DNA from: a bacterium | GTDB taxonomy: Bacteria > Desulfobacterota > DSWW01 | NCBI GenBank assembly: GCA_028277985.1 | Contig: JANQFG010000096.1 | Span: 1-64,000, forward strand | Direction of reading: 5' to 3' | DNA length: 64,000 bases | In this document: piece by piece, positions 1-8,134 of the stretch | How the letters are laid out: every line of letters starts with the position of its first letter | Numbering within the stretch: position 1 is the first letter of the stretch | Made by a program: the position numbers and the translations under genes | The notes under the pieces: model-generated | What the model was told of the DNA's origin: nothing | Databases searched by the model: none | Seen by the model: the letters and a program-made list of their open reading frames with translations, nothing else

Positions 1-175
1 ACACCCGATCACCGTTGCGTATACCGCGCTTGCTCAAGAAATGTGCCGCCCGGTTCACCCCATCGTTCAGATCCCTGTAGGTGACCGGCTCGTCCTCAAA
101 AATGATGGCCGGCTTGTCGGGCGACATATCCGCGCGTTTTTGTACGATATAGCCCACATTCCAATGTACCGACAT
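1..175 (-). CDS. Acyl-CoA synthetase (AMP-forming), N-terminal part, cut by window edge
   Basis: Only the first 58 codons lie in the window. The reverse strand reads MSVHWNVGYIVQKRADMSPD and continues into an EDEPVTYRDLN stretch typical of the N-terminus of ANL-superfamily acyl-CoA/acid ligases. It is clearly a paralogue of the complete synthetase at 17479-19083, which begins MTLHWDVGYIIRKRAEMSPD. It is the last visible gene of the minus-strand operon and follows the PNPOx-like gene. By context it would activate the succinate adduct or a downstream acid to its CoA thioester. The product family is certain; the substrate is inference. The rest of the gene lies left of position 1. Confidence 0.85.
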   Translation of the reverse strand, partial: MSVHWNVGYIVQKRADMSPDKPAIIFEDEPVTYRDLNDGVNRAAHFLSKRGIRNGDRV

Positions 176-208
176 TCTCCCGAACTCCTTCCTCGAAAAA
201 GAACAACC

Positions 209-619
209 CTAGACGCCCTGCCCCATATCCAGAATGGGCCGTACGTCTTCGATATCGAACCATACGAGATGCTTGAGCATCTCCGCCGCGTCCCCAACCT
301 TCGCCTTCACTTTTCCCTTGATCTGGTCGAACATGGCCCCCTCGTCCTCGATGGATCGCACCTTGAGGTAGAGACGGCATCCCTCCTGCTGCATCCCGGT
401 CTTCCCGTGCAGGGTTACCAGGCAGGTCGCCGAAGGGTTTTCTTGCAGATTCGCGTAGCTGCGGTTGTCCCCCACCATGACGATGACCGTAGCGTCGTCG
501 GCCAGCGCAAGAGACCCGAAGACCGCCACGTTCACATTCCCTGATTTGTCAGCCGTCGCCAGTACGTTCGATCGTCCTTCTGCCTGCAGGTACCCTTTTA
601 CCTTCTCGTTGATCTCCAC
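209..619 (-). CDS. Pyridoxamine 5'-phosphate oxidase-like (FMN split-barrel) protein
   Basis: The 136 aa protein has the pattern of the PNPOx-like split-barrel fold: an N-terminal helix, then NVLATADKSGNVNVAVFGS, a conserved RSYANLQENP motif and CRLYLKVRSIEDEG. Such proteins usually bind FMN, F420 or haem, or act in stress roles, so the fold alone does not give the reaction. A paralogue with the same motifs (RSYANLNENP, CRLYLKV) lies directly downstream of GRE3 at 41265-41711, so association with GRE operons occurs twice in this window. Here it sits between the MoxR gene (21 bp gap) and the acyl-CoA synthetase. A flavin-dependent redox or oxygen-protection role for the GRE system is inference. 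Confidence 0.75.
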   Translation of the reverse strand: MEINEKVKGYLQAEGRSNVLATADKSGNVNVAVFGSLALADDATVIVMVGDNRSYANLQENPSATCLVTLHGKTGMQQEGCRLYLKVRSIEDEGAMFDQIKGKVKAKVGDAAEMLKHLVWFDIEDVRPILDMGQGV

Positions 620-640
620 CGGTTCTCCTCCTCATGGAAA

Positions 641-1489
641 CTAAAAGAGCTCATACATCTTCCCGTCCCCCTTCGCCGTGAGCTGGAGCTCCACGTGCAG
701 GGAGAGCAGCACCGACTCGAGGACGTCGCGACTCACTTGAAGGCTGTTGATGAAGGCCCCCTCGAAGGAGGCGCCCACCGCCATCATCTCCGCGATCATC
801 AGGGTATGCCTCGTGGAAACCACCATCGGCTCCTGGGTATTCCCCCTGAGCTTGTTCGCTACGTTGACGATGGTCAGCGCATCCGTTTCTTCGATGCCCG
901 TCTTGAGATGCAGAACTCTCGTCTCGACTTCGGCGGGCAGATAATCGAGCAGGCTCACGTAGAACCGGTCGCGAAGCGCTGCATCCAGCATCTCCGTGCC
1001 CACGAATTCCTCTCCCTCGTTCAAGGTCGCGAAGAAGACCACCTCGTCCGCCACCTTGATCAACCCGAGTTCATCCGTCCATACTCTGCGGTCCTCCGCC
1101 AAGACCGAGAAAAGCATGTTCAATGCTTTCGGATGCTCCGGCCGGTTGATCTCTTCCAGATGAATCACGCATCCCGGTGTTTGTATCGCCTTGGGGAACA
1201 GAAATTCCTGGTAGTATGTTTCCCCGTCCTTCAGCCGATGCTCGCCGAACAGCTGACCCGGTTCCGACAGGATCCCGATCTGAAAATTGGCGAGAGGTCT
1301 TCCGTTACGCGCCGCAAACTGACGTACCAGCGTCGACTTGCCGCACCCCTGTTTGCCCGCCACCAGGATGTTGACCGGGTGACGTTTGGCCAGGAGCTTG
1401 ATCCGCTCCAGATTCTCGATCACGTGTTTCGGAAGAAAGAAATGCTCTTCCGCGTCCGGGACGGTCAAGCCTAGGTCGAATCCGCTCAT
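641..1489 (-). CDS. MoxR/NorQ-type AAA+ ATPase (BssE-like chaperone)
   Basis: AAA+ ATPase of 282 aa. Visible motifs are Walker A GKQGCGKST (about residue 45), Walker B VIHLEEINR, sensor-1-like FFATLNE and an arginine-finger region DAALRDRFY. The ORF opens further upstream, but I choose the start MSGFDLG. It has a GAGAGG Shine-Dalgarno sequence at good spacing, and it places Walker A exactly where it lies in the paralogue at 28071-28937 (48 residues to GxQG in both). MoxR/NorQ ATPases work with VWA proteins as metal- or cofactor-insertion chaperones, and bss operons carry a member called BssE. Its VWA partner is probably 15197-16915, which lies in a different operon. Position downstream of GRE1 supports a role in GRE maturation or repair (inference). 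Confidence 0.85.
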   Translation of the reverse strand: MSGFDLGLTVPDAEEHFFLPKHVIENLERIKLLAKRHPVNILVAGKQGCGKSTLVRQFAARNGRPLANFQIGILSEPGQLFGEHRLKDGETYYQEFLFPKAIQTPGCVIHLEEINRPEHPKALNMLFSVLAEDRRVWTDELGLIKVADEVVFFATLNEGEEFVGTEMLDAALRDRFYVSLLDYLPAEVETRVLHLKTGIEETDALTIVNVANKLRGNTQEPMVVSTRHTLMIAEMMAVGASFEGAFINSLQVSRDVLESVLLSLHVELQLTAKGDGKMYELF

Positions 1490-1818
1490 CAAAGCCTCTC
1501 TTTCCGACGGTTCCTTCATCCTGTCGCCCATGCTGTATTCGCCGGAAGGCGAAAGCCTAAAGGGTCAGAGCAAAGGAATGAATGTTAAGCCTCCAACATG
1601 GACGGAGGAAGAATGGTGTTAAAGGCCGGCGTTTCGTGGAAAACCTCGCACCCGTCTCGGCTGGGAGGGTTTCGCACCCCACAAGCAAGAACAAGGATGA
1701 CGTGCAGAACAGGTCGATTCAGCGTCACCCCGTGGATGTATGAGAGAAAGGAAAGGACAAGGACCTCAAGAATGCATCCCTGATCGTCTTTGCCCTTTCC
1801 CCTTCCGGTCCCGGAACC
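1490..1818. other. Intergenic stretch, no gene seen
   Basis: This 329 bp lies between the MoxR gene and the TGA-interrupted zinc-ribbon gene. No ORF with plausible codon use or family features is present on either strand. A 6-bp hairpin (TTCGCC-GGAA-GGCGAA, 1538-1553) lies just upstream of MoxR but has no T-tract. I found no -24/-12 promoter. It may carry an internal promoter or processing site, but nothing decisive is visible. Confidence 0.5.
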
Positions 1819-2157
1819 CTAATAGAAGAGTTCTTTCTGACGCTGAAGCAGAAACTGCTTCAGCTCGGGTATATTCCACCGTCGGTTCATGCTGTGCAGT
1901 CTCGAGATGATTCCTCTCGCCTCCTCCAGAACGGCCGGATCCTTGGTGGTCGGAATCTCCGCGAGTCTTCTCGAGAGTTCCTTCATCTGGTCAGGCTCTT
2001 GTTCCAGCGACTCGGTACGGGAAAACACACACTCGGCCCCACACCTGGGGCACTGCCGGAGATCAGACTCTCCGGTGGCGGGTCAACAATTCGCACAGAG
2101 GCGCTTGAACTCGCCGTGGTCGCCCTCGTAGCCGCACGTGCGACAGGTAAGATCCAT
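1819..2157 (-). CDS. Zinc-ribbon-like protein with in-frame UGA (candidate selenoprotein, or disrupted gene)
   Basis: Reading from ATG 2157 (AAGGAG at 6 nt) gives MDLTCRTCGYEGDHGEFKRL, then CANC, TGA (2085-2083), then PATGESDLRQCPRCGAECVF and on to a TAG at 1819, 112 residues in all. The part after TGA stays in frame and contains the second CxxC of a zinc ribbon. It aligns with the neighbouring 73 aa protein (CxxCG...EF...LRQCPxC), so the gene is one unit across the TGA. Cysteines are at 5, 8, 21, 24, 36, 39 and 43, with the UGA at codon 25. A perfect 7-bp hairpin with loop GTCTGA begins 7 nt after the TGA, as expected of a bacterial SECIS. The C-terminal 65 residues are helical and charged. 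Alternatives are a nonsense mutation or a sequencing error. Function unknown. Confidence 0.6.
2056..2075 (-). promoter_or_regulatory. SECIS-like hairpin downstream of in-frame UGA
   Basis: On the coding (minus) strand CCGGAGA-GTCTGA-TCTCCGG forms a perfect 7-bp stem with a 6-nt loop starting with G. The loop shares GUCUG with the E. coli fdhF SECIS apical loop. There are 14 nt from the UGA to the loop. That is slightly shorter than the usual bacterial range, which is the main doubt. Confidence 0.5.
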
Positions 2158-2179
2158 CATCCACTCCTTCGCGGTAGCC

Positions 2180-2401
2180 TTACTTGGCGTCCTCTGCAAG
2201 GTCTTCTATCCCTGCAGATTTTCCCCACGGAGCCTCGCCGGGTCCCACTTTCTGCTGCACTTCACCGGTGACCTCGTCCACCGCGAGCCACTCCTGGCAC
2301 TGAGGGCACTGTCGCAGGGTCATCGAGGCGTCGATGCGCGCGTTGTAAAGATACCGAAACTCCTTCAGGGCCGCCTCGTGCCCACATGCAATGCATTTCA
2401 T
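2180..2401 (-). CDS. Small zinc-ribbon/rubredoxin-like protein of the GRE operon
   Basis: This 73 aa protein has two CxxC pairs (C3-C6 and C32-C35; MKCIACGHE and LRQCPQCQEW), the arrangement of a zinc ribbon or rubredoxin-like knuckle. Its C-terminus is acidic and low-complexity. A strong AGGAGG lies ahead of ATG 2401. The gene follows GRE1 by 83 bp and precedes a second, related zinc-ribbon gene by 22 bp, so it belongs to the GRE1 operon. It may be an accessory or electron-transfer protein, but I cannot name a function from sequence. Confidence 0.75.
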   Translation of the reverse strand: MKCIACGHEAALKEFRYLYNARIDASMTLRQCPQCQEWLAVDEVTGEVQQKVGPGEAPWGKSAGIEDLAEDAK

Positions 2402-2484
2402 GACAACCTCCTGTTCCTATCAAGAGAGTGTGATGAGGCAGGGAGGAGGTTCTTCCCCCTCCCTGCCCGGAATCCACAACCGTT

Positions 2485-4992
2485 TCAGCCAATCCCCTGG
2501 ACGGTTCTCTGGATGATGTTGTCCTGGGTCTTCCGGCTGATGTCCACGAAGTGGGCGCTGTAGCCGGCCACCCGAACGATCACCTCCTGGTACTTCTCCG
2601 GATCCTGCTGTGCCGATCTCAGGGTTTGGTCCGAGACCATGTTGAACTGCACGTGATCCAACCCCAGCTCGGACCATGTTTTCATATAGGCCTTCCAGAG
2701 CTGGTAGCCCTTCTCTCCCTCGAGCTGCATGGGAGAAAGCCGCTGATTCAGCAGGAACGCGCGACCGTCCGCGACGTGGTCGATCTTGCCGCAGGATTTT
2801 AGCACCGCAGTGGGCCCCTTCTTATCCAGCCCCGGCCCGGGAGAAATCCCGCCGTCGTACAGGGCGTCTCCGAGCCTGCGTCCGTTCGGAAGGGGGCCTA
2901 CGATGTTCGCGTAGTGGATGTTTCCGCTCACGTTCTCGGGAAGAATGGGCCAGCTGTTTCCGCTCGGGCACTTGAGAACCCTGGAGAAGCGAGCGCACTC
3001 CCTGAGGCAGCGGAGCATGATGTCATCCACATAGTCGTCGTCATTGCCCCACTTCGGAGCATTCTTGACGAAGTCGAGACGCATCTCCTCGTGGCCTTCC
3101 CAGTTCGCTTCCATGGCCGTGACCAGCTGATCCATGGTGTACTTCTTGTCATCGAAGACCAGCTTCTTGACCGCTGCCAGGCTGTCCGCGTTCTCCACCC
3201 AGGTGAAGGCCGTAATCCAGGCGTTCCCTCGCTCCCCTTCCGGGCTGCAGATATCGAGACCCGATTCCACCGACCGGGAAGAAATGCCTGAGAGGAAGGG
3301 ACGACCGTAGAATTCCGGGTCCATGTAACGGCCGAAGTTCACTGTCCGCACCAGCAGGCTGAACAGCCATTCCATCTGATCGACCCAGGCCTGGAACACC
3401 TGCTCGAAGTCGCTGAACTGCCTCGGGTCGCCGCTCTTCGGGCCCATCTGCATGCCGACGACGTTGTCATAGCCGTTGTTCAGAGCGTACTCGACGATCT
3501 TCGCGCAGTTCGCCGTTGCGGCCGCCATCCGGAACGGCTGGTTCCCGTGTTTCGTCGGCGGACAGGGAGACATGCAGGCCTGATGCACCCACAGCCTAGC
3601 CTCTTCGAGCGGATGCCCGTGCCAGTGCATCGCATTCTGGACGAGCACAGGGTCGTTTCGCATGGACGGATAGCCCAGGCCGTGACGGATGCACTCGAAG
3701 CACTCTCTCATCACCTCGTCACTCACCTTCGGGTGCCAGCGGAAGCCGAAAGTAGGATTCGATACACGAACGAGCCTGGCCGCCTGGAGCAGAGCGATCG
3801 TCATGTCGTTGCAGGCGTCGCTGCCGTCCGGCTTCACACCACCGAGGGTCCAGACCCATGTGCCGGTGATCCCCTGCAGACCTTCCCTCGCCCACCGGGG
3901 GAAGAAGAGCCCGACTTCGTGGGCCCGGATCAGAAACTCGCCGACCAGGTCCAGGGCCTCTTCCGAGGTGATTCGCTTTTCGATGTTCACGTCCTTGTCA
4001 TAATAGGGGCCGTGATAATAGTCCGGCCTGCAAGGCCATGCACCCTCATGGGCCTCCAACCGGAGGAGGACCTGGACGAAATGGTCCAGCTGCAGTGATT
4101 CCTGCAGCGTCCGGGGGGTCTTGGCAGGAACGCGCTCACAGGTCTCTGCGACACGCAGAAGCTCTTCCTTGCGCTTCGGGTCGCTCTCGTAGTTTTCGGC
4201 GACGATCCTCGCCAGACGGGCGTACCGGTTCGCAAAACGAATGGCCGCTTCAAGAACGAGCTTCATGGCGTCCCAGTTCTGGATCTTCTTGTAGTACGGA
4301 AGAATCTCAGGGCCCGGAATACCGATCGTCTTCTCCTCCGCCTCTTCGACACGCTCATCGATCTCCGCGATGATGTCCTCGAAGCCCCTCTTGCCCGTCA
4401 TGAAGTACTCATAGTCCTTGGTCGAGTACCCGGGCGCACCGGAGGAGGGGGTGCCCCAACCGATCGCTCCACTCATGAACTTGACCGTGTCCTCCGGGTC
4501 GAGAAGCCGCGCGATCTTGTCGATCGCCGCTTCCCCTGCCCATTGCGCACAGATATCCGCCGCCTCCCTCAGGGACTCTTCTTCCGGCTCGTCGTGGACG
4601 CCGGGCTCGTTGTACACCTCTTCGTTGATCATGCTGGCACCGTCGATACGCCACATGATCTTGTGAGGTGCACTCCCCACATAGCCCACGAGCTGGGCCT
4701 GATCCGTGATGAAGATCGTCATCTCGTCCAGGACCTTCGCCTGGGCCTTCGCCTTCCGCATCATCTGCTCGTCGTGCTTCGCGTCATCGCCGAAGTACGT
4801 GTCGGTGAACAGCCGGGCGAACTCCAGATCGATCTTGATGCCCGGGTTGTAGTTGCCACCGATGGCACCCTTCTTCCAAAGCGCCTTTCTCAGGTAGTCG
4901 AGCCTCTTGGAGCGTTTCTTCTCGGCGGCCCACCACCATTCCTGCTTCTTTTCCAGTTCCTGAATCTCTTGAGTGTCTACTGGTGCTGCCAT
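2485..4992 (-). CDS. Glycyl radical enzyme 1, alkyl-/benzylsuccinate synthase family catalytic subunit
   Basis: The 835 aa length is typical of BssA/AssA/MasD-type fumarate-adding enzymes. The thiyl cysteine lies in HQACMSPCPPTKHG at Cys473 (codon 3576-3574). The glycyl radical lies in VRVAGYSAHF at Gly810, with the usual 25-residue tail. The stretch PNGRRLGDALYDGGISPGPG is characteristic of this subfamily and differs from pyruvate formate-lyase and choline or diol lyases. These enzymes add a hydrocarbon C-H carbon to fumarate in the cytoplasm, anaerobically. The gene follows BssC-like, BssB-like and activase genes in one operon that also holds the mutase, so an alkylsuccinate-synthase role is favoured. 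SD AAGGAG precedes ATG. Co-linear paralogues are GRE2 and GRE3. The family is certain; the substrate is inference. Confidence 0.93.
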   Translation of the reverse strand: MAAPVDTQEIQELEKKQEWWWAAEKKRSKRLDYLRKALWKKGAIGGNYNPGIKIDLEFARLFTDTYFGDDAKHDEQMMRKAKAQAKVLDEMTIFITDQAQLVGYVGSAPHKIMWRIDGASMINEEVYNEPGVHDEPEEESLREAADICAQWAGEAAIDKIARLLDPEDTVKFMSGAIGWGTPSSGAPGYSTKDYEYFMTGKRGFEDIIAEIDERVEEAEEKTIGIPGPEILPYYKKIQNWDAMKLVLEAAIRFANRYARLARIVAENYESDPKRKEELLRVAETCERVPAKTPRTLQESLQLDHFVQVLLRLEAHEGAWPCRPDYYHGPYYDKDVNIEKRITSEEALDLVGEFLIRAHEVGLFFPRWAREGLQGITGTWVWTLGGVKPDGSDACNDMTIALLQAARLVRVSNPTFGFRWHPKVSDEVMRECFECIRHGLGYPSMRNDPVLVQNAMHWHGHPLEEARLWVHQACMSPCPPTKHGNQPFRMAAATANCAKIVEYALNNGYDNVVGMQMGPKSGDPRQFSDFEQVFQAWVDQMEWLFSLLVRTVNFGRYMDPEFYGRPFLSGISSRSVESGLDICSPEGERGNAWITAFTWVENADSLAAVKKLVFDDKKYTMDQLVTAMEANWEGHEEMRLDFVKNAPKWGNDDDYVDDIMLRCLRECARFSRVLKCPSGNSWPILPENVSGNIHYANIVGPLPNGRRLGDALYDGGISPGPGLDKKGPTAVLKSCGKIDHVADGRAFLLNQRLSPMQLEGEKGYQLWKAYMKTWSELGLDHVQFNMVSDQTLRSAQQDPEKYQEVIVRVAGYSAHFVDISRKTQDNIIQRTVQGIG

Positions 4993-5068
4993 AGGCCTAT
5001 CTCCTTACATTCTAAAGACCACGAGCAAGTGGTCCCCCCCCACTTCTTTCGTTTCGGTTCGTGTCCTG

Positions 5069-5233
5069 CTATTTCTTCTGGAAAGAACCGCAGCTCGACG
5101 CATCCTCCTCCGCGGCCACCGGCTTCGCCTTGTAATAGGCCTGCCTCGGATCCACCACGCGCTGCACGCAGTCCCCCTTCTCCGGGTTGTCTTCGAATAC
5201 GAAGAAGTTCTTACACTCTTTGCACGTCGCCAT
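5069..5233 (-). CDS. BssC-like small FeS subunit (too short for ORF track)
   Basis: The 54 aa protein begins MATCKECKNFFVFEDNPEKG and ends ASSCGSFQKK. Cysteines 4, 7, 22 and 48 (CxxC...C...C) fit the HiPIP-like [4Fe-4S] fold of the tiny BssB/BssC-type subunits of fumarate-adding GREs, which tune access to the active site. It lies 76 bp upstream of GRE1 and downstream of the BssB-like gene, the expected subunit context. A near-identical copy lies upstream of GRE3 (44400-44567). Family assignment rests on size, Cys spacing and context. Confidence 0.85.
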   Translation of the reverse strand: MATCKECKNFFVFEDNPEKGDCVQRVVDPRQAYYKAKPVAAEEDASSCGSFQKK

Positions 5234-5309
5234 TGTCGTCACCTCCTTTCATGAATAGAGATTGGGTATCCCCCAGGTGTTCTTTTTCAACAGTGTCATG
5301 CAAAACGGT

Positions 5310-5672
5310 CTACTTCTTCTCCATCTGTCGCTGCGCCCGCCGAAAGGCCGGGTCCGCACACTCTGTCCCGTCCTTGTCAATCATTTCCATCTTGGAGAAA
5401 TGGCTGCACTTCGACGCCTCCGTATTGAAGAAAGTGATCAGCCCCGTATCCCCGTCGAGCACGTACACGGCCGGGTCCACGGAAATGTCGGATCCGATTT
5501 TCAGGGTCTTGCAGACCCCTCGTCCGTCCGACGCGTACGCGTTCTCCGAGAAGTTCTTGCACAGCCCACATGCGACATCCGGCACCTTCTCCCTCTCTTC
5601 GAAGCTCTTCTTCTTGGTAATCTCGCCGAACATCTTGTTGGAAGCCTGCTTCCACTGGTCTCTTCGTCCCAT
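5310..5672 (-). CDS. BssB-like small FeS subunit of the GRE complex
   Basis: The protein is 120 aa from MGRRDQWKQA. I prefer this start to the upstream one because GGGGGAGA lies 5 nt ahead of it. Cysteines 35, 38, 54 and 89 (ACGLCKNF, GVCKTL, KCSHF) give the same CxxC...C...C pattern as BssB, the [4Fe-4S] beta subunit that binds and stabilises the catalytic subunit of benzylsuccinate synthase. A fifth Cys is at 105. It lies between the activase and the BssC-like gene in the GRE1 operon. It is the only BssB-like gene in the window: GRE2 and GRE3 have none nearby, which suggests sharing. Confidence 0.82.
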   Translation of the reverse strand: MGRRDQWKQASNKMFGEITKKKSFEEREKVPDVACGLCKNFSENAYASDGRGVCKTLKIGSDISVDPAVYVLDGDTGLITFFNTEASKCSHFSKMEMIDKDGTECADPAFRRAQRQMEKK

Positions 5673-5758
5673 AGTGTCTCCCCCTGTTTGTGTTGCCACC
5701 GGTTATCTTGTTCCTGCCGGCGCCCCGGGCCGGCCGTTTCTGGTTTCCATCGAACCTG

Positions 5759-6736
5759 TCAGGAACTCAGTGCCTCGTCCCCGCTCTCGAACCCGGAACC
5801 GCCGATGGTGGTCTCAAAGCCCTTGCTCCGGTAGATGTCCGCGGGAATCTCCAGGAAGGCCGGGTCCATGGACTCGATCTCCTGGAGGGGCCAGTCAATA
5901 CCCAACCACCCGTACTTGTCCTGACACCAGTTATGAAAAGGAAGCAGGTCGATCCGGACGATCCCCTTTCCCATGCTCGCCAGCAGGTCAGCCGCGCTGG
6001 TGTGAAACTCGATGGAATCGTTGTAACCCGGCACGACCGGAATCCGCACCCAGATATCCTTCCCAGTCTCGGAGAGCAGTCCCAGATTCTCGATGATCAA
6101 CTCGTTGGTCACACCGGTCCGCTTCTTGTGTTCCGCCGGATCGATATGCTTCAGGTCGAACAACACGATGTCCACGTGTTCGATCAGGCCCTTCAGAATC
6201 TCCCAGTCTACGCACCCATTCGTGTCCATGCAGACGTGCAAGCCACGGGTCTTTGCCTGTTCGAGGAGCCGGCCGGCAAAGTCGGCGTGCGCCGTGGGCT
6301 CTCCGCCCGTCAGCGTCATGCCGCCACCGGAGTTATCGTAGAAGGGCCTGTCCTCTTCCACTTCGTCGAGGATCTGCTCCACGGTCATCGGCTTTCCCAC
6401 GATCTCCAGAGCGTCATAGAGACAGGCGTCCACACATTTCATGCAGAGATCGCATCGATCCCGGACGATCTTGTGGTATGTACACTCTTCCTGCTGCGTT
6501 TCTTCCGGAGGTATGGGGGGGAGAATCGCGTCCCTCGGGCAGGCCTCGAGACAGACCCCGCACTGCACGCAGAGCCGTCTCTTCCAGTACAACTCCGGAT
6601 GGGAGTCGATGGTTTCCGGGTTGTGGCACCAGTGGCACCTCATCATGCAACCCTTCAGGTATACGTTCGTCCTGAATCCGGGGCCGTCGTTGACGGAGAA
6701 CCGCTGGATGTCCGTGATCAAGACCTTCTCTTCCAT
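5759..6736 (-). CDS. Glycyl radical enzyme activating enzyme (radical SAM, BssD-type)
   Basis: The 325 aa protein carries the radical-SAM motif as CMMRCHWC (CxxxCxxC, Cys30/34/37) after DGPGFRTNVYLKGC. An inserted ferredoxin-like domain follows with two Cys clusters (CVQCGVCLEACP and CDLCMKCVDACL), the architecture of activases of BssD, HpdA and choline-lyase type. GGEPT is the SAM-binding glycine-rich strand. It would generate the glycyl radical at Gly810 of the GREs using SAM and reduced ferredoxin. AGGAGG precedes the ATG. It is the only activase gene in the window although there are three GREs, so it probably serves all of them. Confidence 0.92.
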   Translation of the reverse strand: MEEKVLITDIQRFSVNDGPGFRTNVYLKGCMMRCHWCHNPETIDSHPELYWKRRLCVQCGVCLEACPRDAILPPIPPEETQQEECTYHKIVRDRCDLCMKCVDACLYDALEIVGKPMTVEQILDEVEEDRPFYDNSGGGMTLTGGEPTAHADFAGRLLEQAKTRGLHVCMDTNGCVDWEILKGLIEHVDIVLFDLKHIDPAEHKKRTGVTNELIIENLGLLSETGKDIWVRIPVVPGYNDSIEFHTSAADLLASMGKGIVRIDLLPFHNWCQDKYGWLGIDWPLQEIESMDPAFLEIPADIYRSKGFETTIGGSGFESGDEALSS

Positions 6737-6766
6737 GTCCCCTCCTGACGTCCGTCCCGTCGCTTC

Positions 6767-8107
6767 CTACAGACTCTCTGCGAAGGGCCTCACGCTCTTC
6801 AATTTCTCCAGGCCAAGGATCTGATCGGCCAGCGCCCCGGACTTGTCCGCCCCCATCACGGGCTCGCACAGGTCGAGGTACTTGCTCTTCACCTTTTCCC
6901 GCTTGATTTCCAGGGGAGGGACTTCCTTCAGCACGTCGACAAGAGCGCTGTGTATCTTTCCGCCTCTTGTCTCCATCTCCACACGGGATTCCAGGGTTTT
7001 CATTTCGGGGTCCTGCGCAACCTTGATCTTCTTCATCAGCTCGTTGACCGCCGGATCACGAACCTTCTCATCGGTGAAGGCCTGGGTCCCGGTCTGGCCC
7101 GTGATCAGGGCGTTCGCCACGCAGTAAGGGATACTGAACTTGCCTTCGAGGCCTGTGGCGGCTTCCGTCTTCGAAGCTGCACTCAAGGCAAGCTGAGAGG
7201 ACTGGACCCGGATCGCCTCGATCTCCTCGAGGGGGACCTTTTCTTTCTCCACGATGGCAAGAGTTGCTTCCAGCGGGGAATGGGTGGCGTGGCAGGAGGC
7301 GTGATATTTCTGGGAGAGGTCTCCCACGCCCCACTCGTTGCCCAGACGGTTCACGGGTTCGTCGTTGCCGCTTCCTCTCAGGACCTCAAAGAACCCCTGC
7401 GGCCCCTCCAGGGCATCCTCGGCACTGGTGAAGCCCTGCTCCGCAAGCAGGGCGGACATGAGGCCCGCCTGTGAGGACCTGCCGGCGTGAAAGGGCTTAC
7501 ACATCGTGCCGAACACCCTCTTAAGGCCGGAAGCCTGAGTGGCCCCCACGCCCAGGGCATACGCGGACTGCTGTGCGTCCAGCCCGAGGAGCCACGCACA
7601 ACCTGCCGCGGATGCAAGATGGCCGATCGTAGAGGTTCCGTGCCAGCCGGCCATATAGTGTTCCATGCCCGCGCACTGGGCAATGGTGATCCCAACCTGC
7701 AGCCCGATCAGGTACGCGGCCAGAAAGTCCCCGCCCGCCTTCTCCTTCCATTCCGAAAGGGCGAGCAGCGACGGGAACAGAGTGACCGAGGGATGCCCCA
7801 GGAAGGCCTCGAGGGTGTCGTCATAGTCCAGGGCATGGGAGGCGGATCCGTTGATCAAGGCCGCCTGGCTCACGCTCTTCTTCACGCCGTACCCGAGGAT
7901 GGTGGCTTGCTCGTTGCCACCCATGGCATTCGCGTATTCGATCAGTTTCAGGACCAGGGGGTCATCCTTGCCGGCCACGGTCACCGCCACCCAGTCCAGA
8001 AAAGCTACTTTTGCGTGTTCGAACGCCTCATCGGGGATCTCTTTCGCGTCCGTCCCGGCGATGAAGCTCCCCAATCTGGCCGTCAATCCCGTATTCCCAT
8101 CTCCCAT
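6767..8107 (-). CDS. MmgE/PrpD family protein
   Basis: The protein is 446 aa from MGDGNTGLTARLGSF; GGAGGGGG lies 5 nt upstream, so the longer ORF start is rejected. It has the MmgE/PrpD layout: N-terminal helical domain, HALDYDDTLEAFLGHPS, then a C-terminal part with HASCHATHSPLEA. Characterised members are 2-methylcitrate dehydratase, cis-aconitate decarboxylase and iminodisuccinate epimerase. Overlying motifs do not decide which reaction this one performs. It sits between the mutase and the GRE activase inside the fumarate-addition operon. A dehydratase or decarboxylase step on a substituted dicarboxylic acid, or propionyl-CoA recycling, is conceivable (inference). It lacks the usual methylcitrate neighbours prpB and prpC. 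Confidence 0.85.
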   Translation of the reverse strand: MGDGNTGLTARLGSFIAGTDAKEIPDEAFEHAKVAFLDWVAVTVAGKDDPLVLKLIEYANAMGGNEQATILGYGVKKSVSQAALINGSASHALDYDDTLEAFLGHPSVTLFPSLLALSEWKEKAGGDFLAAYLIGLQVGITIAQCAGMEHYMAGWHGTSTIGHLASAAGCAWLLGLDAQQSAYALGVGATQASGLKRVFGTMCKPFHAGRSSQAGLMSALLAEQGFTSAEDALEGPQGFFEVLRGSGNDEPVNRLGNEWGVGDLSQKYHASCHATHSPLEATLAIVEKEKVPLEEIEAIRVQSSQLALSAASKTEAATGLEGKFSIPYCVANALITGQTGTQAFTDEKVRDPAVNELMKKIKVAQDPEMKTLESRVEMETRGGKIHSALVDVLKEVPPLEIKREKVKSKYLDLCEPVMGADKSGALADQILGLEKLKSVRPFAESL

Positions 8108-8134
8108 CGTTCCCCCTCCCAAGGCAAAGCCAAA

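Noticed and set aside
1538-1553. 6-bp hairpin as a terminator before the MoxR gene
   Set aside because: No T-tract on either strand and genes on both sides run in the same direction.
2485-4992. Pyruvate formate-lyase, 4-hydroxyphenylacetate decarboxylase or choline lyase
   Set aside because: The DALYDGGISPGPG and VRVAGYSAHF context, 835 aa length and BssB/BssC-like neighbours fit fumarate-adding enzymes better.
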